DNA of 64,000 nucleotides from an uncultured Roseburia sp. (GTDB lineage Bacteria > Bacillota > Clostridia > Lachnospirales > Lachnospiraceae): assembly GCA_947174805.1 (NCBI GenBank), contig CAMWKH010000011.1:1-64000 (forward strand). Reading direction: 5' to 3'. A program made the position numbers and the translations under genes. A model generated the notes under the pieces. The model worked only from the letters and a program-made list of their open reading frames with translations. It was not told the DNA's origin and did not search any database. Shown here piece after piece: positions 60,013 to 64,000 of this stretch (position 1 is its first letter; each line of letters starts with the position of its first letter).

Positions 60013-60330
60013 TTAAAGAGAGGAATGTTTGTCAGCCAGGGCAACTAAGTTGAAAATAAGATTGCGTTCTTTGACGGTCAGCCGCCGCAGACGTTGTATA
60101 AGTAACTGTTCTTTGTGCGAAAGAGTATCGGGCATTTCATGTCCCAGAAGTTCATCAGTAGATATATTTAAAGTAGTTGCCATAGCCTTTATAGTTTCTA
60201 TATTTGGCTGATGGTTGTTTTTTATATATCCGTTCATTGTTGTTTTGGCAATATTCAGCCTGGAGGCAAATTCTTTTTGGGTAATTTCCCGTTCATCCAG
60301 TAAATTTTGCAGATTTTCTCCAAAAGTCAT
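60013..60330 (-). CDS. XRE-family helix-turn-helix regulator, 105 aa
   Basis: Residues 16-60 (TQKEFASRLNIAKTTMNGYIKNNHQPNIETIKAMATTLNIST) form a Cro/C1 helix-turn-helix, and the C-terminal RRLTVKERNLIFNLVALAD is the dimerisation helix. It is divergent to the secreted protein at 60516 with a shared 185-bp spacer, so it may control it. The gap 59773-60012 contains no gene I can support. Confidence 0.85.
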   Translation of the reverse strand: MTFGENLQNLLDEREITQKEFASRLNIAKTTMNGYIKNNHQPNIETIKAMATTLNISTDELLGHEMPDTLSHKEQLLIQRLRRLTVKERNLIFNLVALADKHSSL

Positions 60331-60435
60331 ATAAATCCCTCATGTATTTTCTTGTAAAGTTGAATCAAGATATCCTCTATTGTATTGTTTTTATCAGATT
60401 CTTCCAAATTAGTACTAGCATTCGGAATATTTATA

Positions 60436-60465
60436 TTGAAAAATACTAGAAAATAGTATTATAAT
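60436..60465 (+). promoter_or_regulatory. Promoter of the surface-protein gene
   Basis: TTGAAA at 60436-60441 and TATAAT at 60460-60465 with an 18-base spacer, about 50 bases before the TTG start at 60516. Confidence 0.6.
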
Positions 60466-60515
60466 AGACATATATTAAGAATTTTATGCATGAAGGGAAA
60501 GAAGGAGGAGAAAGT

Positions 60516-62663
60516 TTGAAAATTAGAATAATGCAATGGATAGGACAGATTTTCATGTGCTGTGGATTGATTTTGGCCTTGCAGGGACAAATTTCAGCTT
60601 GGGGGGCAAATTTGGAAGAGGATGAGTTTTCCCTGGGGGCGGATACCAGCGGATTTGCAGACGCAAGGGGTATTTCGGTAAATACCACGGTAAATGGTTC
60701 GCTGCCCACGTCCAGTACAGAGAATTATTATAAGTTTACTTTGCCCCGGGCGGGGTATATTTATGTGGAATTTAATCATGGGTATGTGGACCGTGATTCA
60801 AGTTTTTGGAATTTCAGTATCTATAATGGTTCCTATGAATATATCACAGATAGAAGTTCTAATGGGAAAAAGTTGACTACGACCTATCACTCTGTGGGGC
60901 TTGCGGCGGGGACGTATTATATCAAAATAAATCCCGGTTATTACTGGTCAGATATATCTTATAATTTTGTTGTCCATTTTGTGGCTTCTAATAGTTGGGA
61001 AAAAGAGAAAAATGATTCCTTTGAGTCTGCAAATGTTTTTGGTACAAATATTGCTGTATGCGGAAGTATTCAAGAAAGTAATGATCTTGATTTTTATAAA
61101 TTTGAAGTGCCGCAGGATGGAATGGCTTATATTGAATTTAACCATGAATATGTAGATAGTGATTGGGATTTTTGGAATATAAGAATCTATAACCAGGATT
61201 TTGAAGAATTGATGAGCAGGAATGCTTCTGGGAAAAAACTGAATAGAATCTATGGAAAACTGGGGATTCCGGCGGGGACCTATTATATCAGAATAATGGA
61301 GATTAGGTCCTGGCAAGTATATTGGTCGGAAGCATCTTACAATTTTATTTTTCATACGGAAGCATCTAATGCATGGGAAAAGGAACGGAATGAATCTTTT
61401 CAGACGGCAAATGCACTGGCTGTCAATTCAAACGTAAATGGAAGCATCCGGGAAGATAGTGATAAAGATTTTTACAGATTTGAAATTTCTCAGGCAGGAT
61501 ATGTAAATTTTGATTTTGGGCATACTTATGTGGATTCCGACCGGAATTACTGGAATATTACAATATTTAACGGAAGTTATGAGGAATTAATCAGCAGAGA
61601 CGCCGATGGAAAAACACTTAACCAGTCATATGCGGTGGTAGGCGTTCCGGCAGGAATCTATTATGTCAGAGTAACAAAATCTTATTGGTCAGATGCTGCC
61701 TATAACCTGAAAGTAAATTATACGCCTGCATCCGACTGGGAAACAGAGTTAAATGAAAATTTTGAAACTTCAGATTTCATTTCTATGGATACATATGTGA
61801 ATGGAAGTATCAAGGATGATAATGACAAAGATTATTACAAATTGGATGTCCAAAGGCCGGGGTTTATCAGCATTGCATTTGGACATGACGTTGTAAATAG
61901 TGACAACAGTTTATGGAAGGTTCGATTATATGACGCATCTTTTCAAGAGTTAAAAGTGGCATCCTGTACAGGGAAAAGTGATTTAGTGACTTCACCATAT
62001 TTTGCGGCGGCAGGTACTTATTATGTGAGAATCAATGGCGATTGGCATTGGAGTGATGTGCCATACCATTTTAAAGTTACATACAATTTTACAGATTCCA
62101 CCCCGTGGATTTCGGCAAGTGTGACAGGAAAGCAGCAGGTGAAACTATCCTGGTCAGGAGTCTCCAATGCCAGCGGTTATGAGATATACCGGGCTGTGGG
62201 AAAGGGCGGCAAATATACATTATTAAAGACAATCGCAAACGGCAATACGCAGTCCTACACAGATAAAAATGTAACTTTGGGAAAGACATATTCTTACAAA
62301 GTGCGGGGGTATTACGCCGATGGCGGGGGGACGCTGTACAGTGATTTCTCATCGAAAAAGACTGTGAAAGTTGCCCTTGCAAAAGTGAAGATATCAAAAG
62401 CAAAAAGTTTGTCCTCCAAACGGGTGCAGATTGTGTGGAAGAAAGTCAGTGGCGCCAGCGGGTATGAGGTTTACCGCTCAAAAACCAAGAACGGGAAATA
62501 TAAGAAGATCGGGACGTTGAAATCCTGGAGGAAGGTAACTTTTACGGACAAGAAGGTGAGCAGGAAGAAGACGTATTATTATAAGGTGCGGGCGTATAAG
62601 AAAGTGGGAGGTAAGAAGTATTATGGGGAGTATTCGGGGAAGAAGAAGGTTAGGGTGAAGTAG
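60516..62663 (+). CDS. Secreted protein with PPC-like and FN3 repeats
   Basis: The TTG at 60516 is preceded by GGAGGAGA and starts directly with the signal peptide MKIRIMQWIGQIFMCCGLILALQGQISA. Four repeats of about 105 residues follow, each with SxWExExNxxFxxAxxxxxNxxVxGS, DxDFYxFEVxxxGY and GTYYIRI, resembling bacterial pre-peptidase C-terminal (PPC) domains. Two FN3-type domains come next (KLSWSGVSNASGYEIYRAV and IVWKKVSGASGYEVYRSK) with a very Lys-rich end. No protease domain is present, so it is likely an adhesion or glycan-binding wall protein. Confidence 0.8.
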   Translation: MKIRIMQWIGQIFMCCGLILALQGQISAWGANLEEDEFSLGADTSGFADARGISVNTTVNGSLPTSSTENYYKFTLPRAGYIYVEFNHGYVDRDSSFWNFSIYNGSYEYITDRSSNGKKLTTTYHSVGLAAGTYYIKINPGYYWSDISYNFVVHFVASNSWEKEKNDSFESANVFGTNIAVCGSIQESNDLDFYKFEVPQDGMAYIEFNHEYVDSDWDFWNIRIYNQDFEELMSRNASGKKLNRIYGKLGIPAGTYYIRIMEIRSWQVYWSEASYNFIFHTEASNAWEKERNESFQTANALAVNSNVNGSIREDSDKDFYRFEISQAGYVNFDFGHTYVDSDRNYWNITIFNGSYEELISRDADGKTLNQSYAVVGVPAGIYYVRVTKSYWSDAAYNLKVNYTPASDWETELNENFETSDFISMDTYVNGSIKDDNDKDYYKLDVQRPGFISIAFGHDVVNSDNSLWKVRLYDASFQELKVASCTGKSDLVTSPYFAAAGTYYVRINGDWHWSDVPYHFKVTYNFTDSTPWISASVTGKQQVKLSWSGVSNASGYEIYRAVGKGGKYTLLKTIANGNTQSYTDKNVTLGKTYSYKVRGYYADGGGTLYSDFSSKKTVKVALAKVKISKAKSLSSKRVQIVWKKVSGASGYEVYRSKTKNGKYKKIGTLKSWRKVTFTDKKVSRKKTYYYKVRAYKKVGGKKYYGEYSGKKKVRVK

Positions 62664-62730
62664 GTAGAGAGGAATGACAAGTGAAAATTACCGAAAAAGG
62701 AATTGTAAAGATAAATCAGGAGGAATGATT

Positions 62731-64000
62731 ATGTGCAAAGAAAATGTAAAAAGGGTTGTGATATCTATTTTGACAGTGATTATGCTGTTAATAAGTTTGA
62801 GGGAAAATGCATTTGCCTCAGAGTTGGATATGGAAATGATGGATATAGATACAGAAGAAGTAAATTTAGAGGATGTGGAACAGAGTGTTCTGGAAGCAAG
62901 TGAATCAGCAGGAACAGTTAGTACTTTTGTAGATGGAACAGATGATGGTGTGGCTGATGAGATAGAGGTAAGAAATGGTATTGTTTATTCTTATGTCAGT
63001 ACCAGTGATACTTATGAGGTAAGTGATTGTGATGCATCTGTTGTCAATGCGGATGTTTTAGAAAAGGTTGAAGGAAAACTTGTTACGAGAATCACGCATA
63101 AAGCATTTAATGATAGTGATAAGTTAATTAGTGTAAGTATTCCAGCTAGTGTTAATGCGGGATTAGAAGTACCAAGGGGTCAACCAGGTCCATTTTCAAA
63201 TAGTGTAAATGTGACCAGAATAGATGTGTCTGATAATAATAAGACATATTGTTCTGTAGATGGTGTCGTGTATACGAAAGATAAACAAGAAGTTTTATTC
63301 TGTCCACATGGAAAGACAGGAGAATATGTAATTTCATCAGGAGTAGTGAAGGTAAAACGAGAAGCGTTTGCCTATTGTAAAAAATTGACAAAAATTGTTA
63401 TTCCAGAAGGATTAACAGTAATAGAGGATTATGCTTTTTATACATGCACGAATCTCGTTTTTTTAAATATTCCCGATACTGTAAAAAGGATAGGAAAGCG
63501 TGCATTTTATAGTTGTAATAGACTTCAAAGAATGCATATTTCAAATAGTATGACAGAAATTGAGGAATATGCGTTTGATGAAATGCTGGGATTAGAAAGT
63601 GTTAGCATACCTGGAAATGTTAAAAAAATAGGACATTATGCTTTTAGAGGATGCTCAAATATAAAAGAAATTATTTTGTCGGAGGGAATAGAAATCATTG
63701 CTTATAATGCGTTTCAAAATTGTAGTAGCATACAGACATTAACTATTCCAGAAAGTGTTACAGTTATAGGAAAAAGCAATGGGTGTGTAAGTTTGTCCAG
63801 TATTGTTGTAAATAGTGAAAATAAAATTTTAGAATCTAGAAATGGAATACTCTTTAATTGGGAAAGGAAAAGAATTGTATGGGTTCCCCAGGCAATGATA
63901 ATAAATAGATATGAGGTACCAGAAGGAATTGTAAGTATAGGGGACGCATTCTCAGAATGTTTAAATTTAGTAAGTATTTCGTTACCACAATCTTTAGAAG
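62731..64000 (+). CDS. BspA-like leucine-rich-repeat surface protein (runs off the window)
   Basis: An ATG at 62731 with AGGAGGAATG upstream opens a frame that stays open to the last base (423 codons). A signal peptide (VKRVVISILTVIMLLISLRENAFA) is followed by an acidic segment, then BspA/TpLRR-type repeats of about 23 residues: LTKIVIPEGLTVIEDYAFYTC, LVFLNIPDTVKRIGKRAFYSC, LESVSIPGNVKKIGHYAFRGC, IQTLTIPESVTVIG. These repeats occur in host- or fibre-binding proteins. The C-terminus is outside the window. The gene may share control with the one at 60516, 67 bases upstream. Confidence 0.85.
   Translation, partial: MCKENVKRVVISILTVIMLLISLRENAFASELDMEMMDIDTEEVNLEDVEQSVLEASESAGTVSTFVDGTDDGVADEIEVRNGIVYSYVSTSDTYEVSDCDASVVNADVLEKVEGKLVTRITHKAFNDSDKLISVSIPASVNAGLEVPRGQPGPFSNSVNVTRIDVSDNNKTYCSVDGVVYTKDKQEVLFCPHGKTGEYVISSGVVKVKREAFAYCKKLTKIVIPEGLTVIEDYAFYTCTNLVFLNIPDTVKRIGKRAFYSCNRLQRMHISNSMTEIEEYAFDEMLGLESVSIPGNVKKIGHYAFRGCSNIKEIILSEGIEIIAYNAFQNCSSIQTLTIPESVTVIGKSNGCVSLSSIVVNSENKILESRNGILFNWERKRIVWVPQAMIINRYEVPEGIVSIGDAFSECLNLVSISLPQSLE

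Noticed and set aside
1-64000. CRISPR arrays and rRNA genes
   Set aside because: No regularly spaced direct repeats and no rRNA-like conserved segments were seen.

Overview
The window looks like a chromosome segment of a gut Lachnospiraceae-type Firmicute. Supporting signs are strong AGGAGG ribosome-binding sites, a Met-specific T-box leader, a MATE exporter, RecJ, BlaI/M56 and DUF6033-type genes, and Clostridia-style conjugative-element genes. Chromosomal stretches with GC-richer coding DNA alternate with AT-richer or compositionally distinct islands.

Region 1 (1 to about 9.2 kb) is the tail of an integrated mobile island. It holds a conjugation-linked cell-wall hydrolase, secreted and hypothetical cargo genes (one a decayed chimeric duplicate), an MBL-fold hydrolase, an AbiE-type toxin-antitoxin pair, an XRE regulator and a tight three-gene operon ending in a PIN-domain protein. 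The island ends by cutting into a chromosomal peptidoglycan-binding gene that has lost its 5' part.

Region 2 (9.6-23.8 kb) is mostly core chromosome: a LacI-type regulator with a MATE exporter, recJ, an MCP-like soluble protein, two alpha/beta hydrolases, a DUF1002 protein, two GNATs and T-box-controlled metG. A two-gene ATPase plus TOPRIM-like defence candidate sits between the MATE gene and recJ.

Region 3 (23.9-33.8 kb) is a glycan-degradation locus resembling xyloglucan-oligosaccharide use: GH42 beta-galactosidase, GH31 alpha-xylosidase, GH3 beta-glucosidase, a xylulokinase-type kinase and a fucose/arabinose-isomerase-family protein, with an N-terminal remnant of a GH29 fucosidase. The GH42 gene and the GH31-led operon have almost the same promoter: a 47-bp block, 38/47 identical, at identical spacing from the -10 box. 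No transporter or regulator lies in the locus.

Region 4 (33.8-36.9 kb) carries an antitoxin with a broken PIN toxin, a DUF6033 protein and a BlaI/BlaR1-like repressor-protease pair.

Region 5 (about 36.9-59.2 kb) is a second mobile element or a composite. Its left part holds the most striking signal: three homologous C-terminal 'variable domain' cassettes without starts or promoters. One (37509-37703, minus) has Asn AAY codons where the other two (38398-38613 plus; 42888-43100 minus) carry Tyr, Ser, Gly, Asp and similar residues. It also differs in the bases just 3' of a shared GC-rich CCCCCTCCGCTG core. That is the pattern of a diversity-generating retroelement template and its variable repeats, but no reverse transcriptase is in the window. 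Two cassettes end in a perfect 44-bp inverted repeat flanking 4.2 kb that contains a small tyrosine recombinase, so the segment may also invert. The right part carries an MT-A70 methyltransferase, a FtsK/HerA/TraG-like ATPase with a Replic_Relax-family partner, a C5 methyltransferase, an amidoligase/gamma-glutamylcyclotransferase/DUF5049/DUF4314 module and a large serine recombinase whose last codons run into the 3' end of a tRNA-Val gene, marking the element's right end.

Region 6 (59.2-64 kb) returns to chromosome: two XRE regulators and two secreted surface proteins, one with PPC-like and FN3 repeats and one BspA-like leucine-rich-repeat protein that runs off the window.
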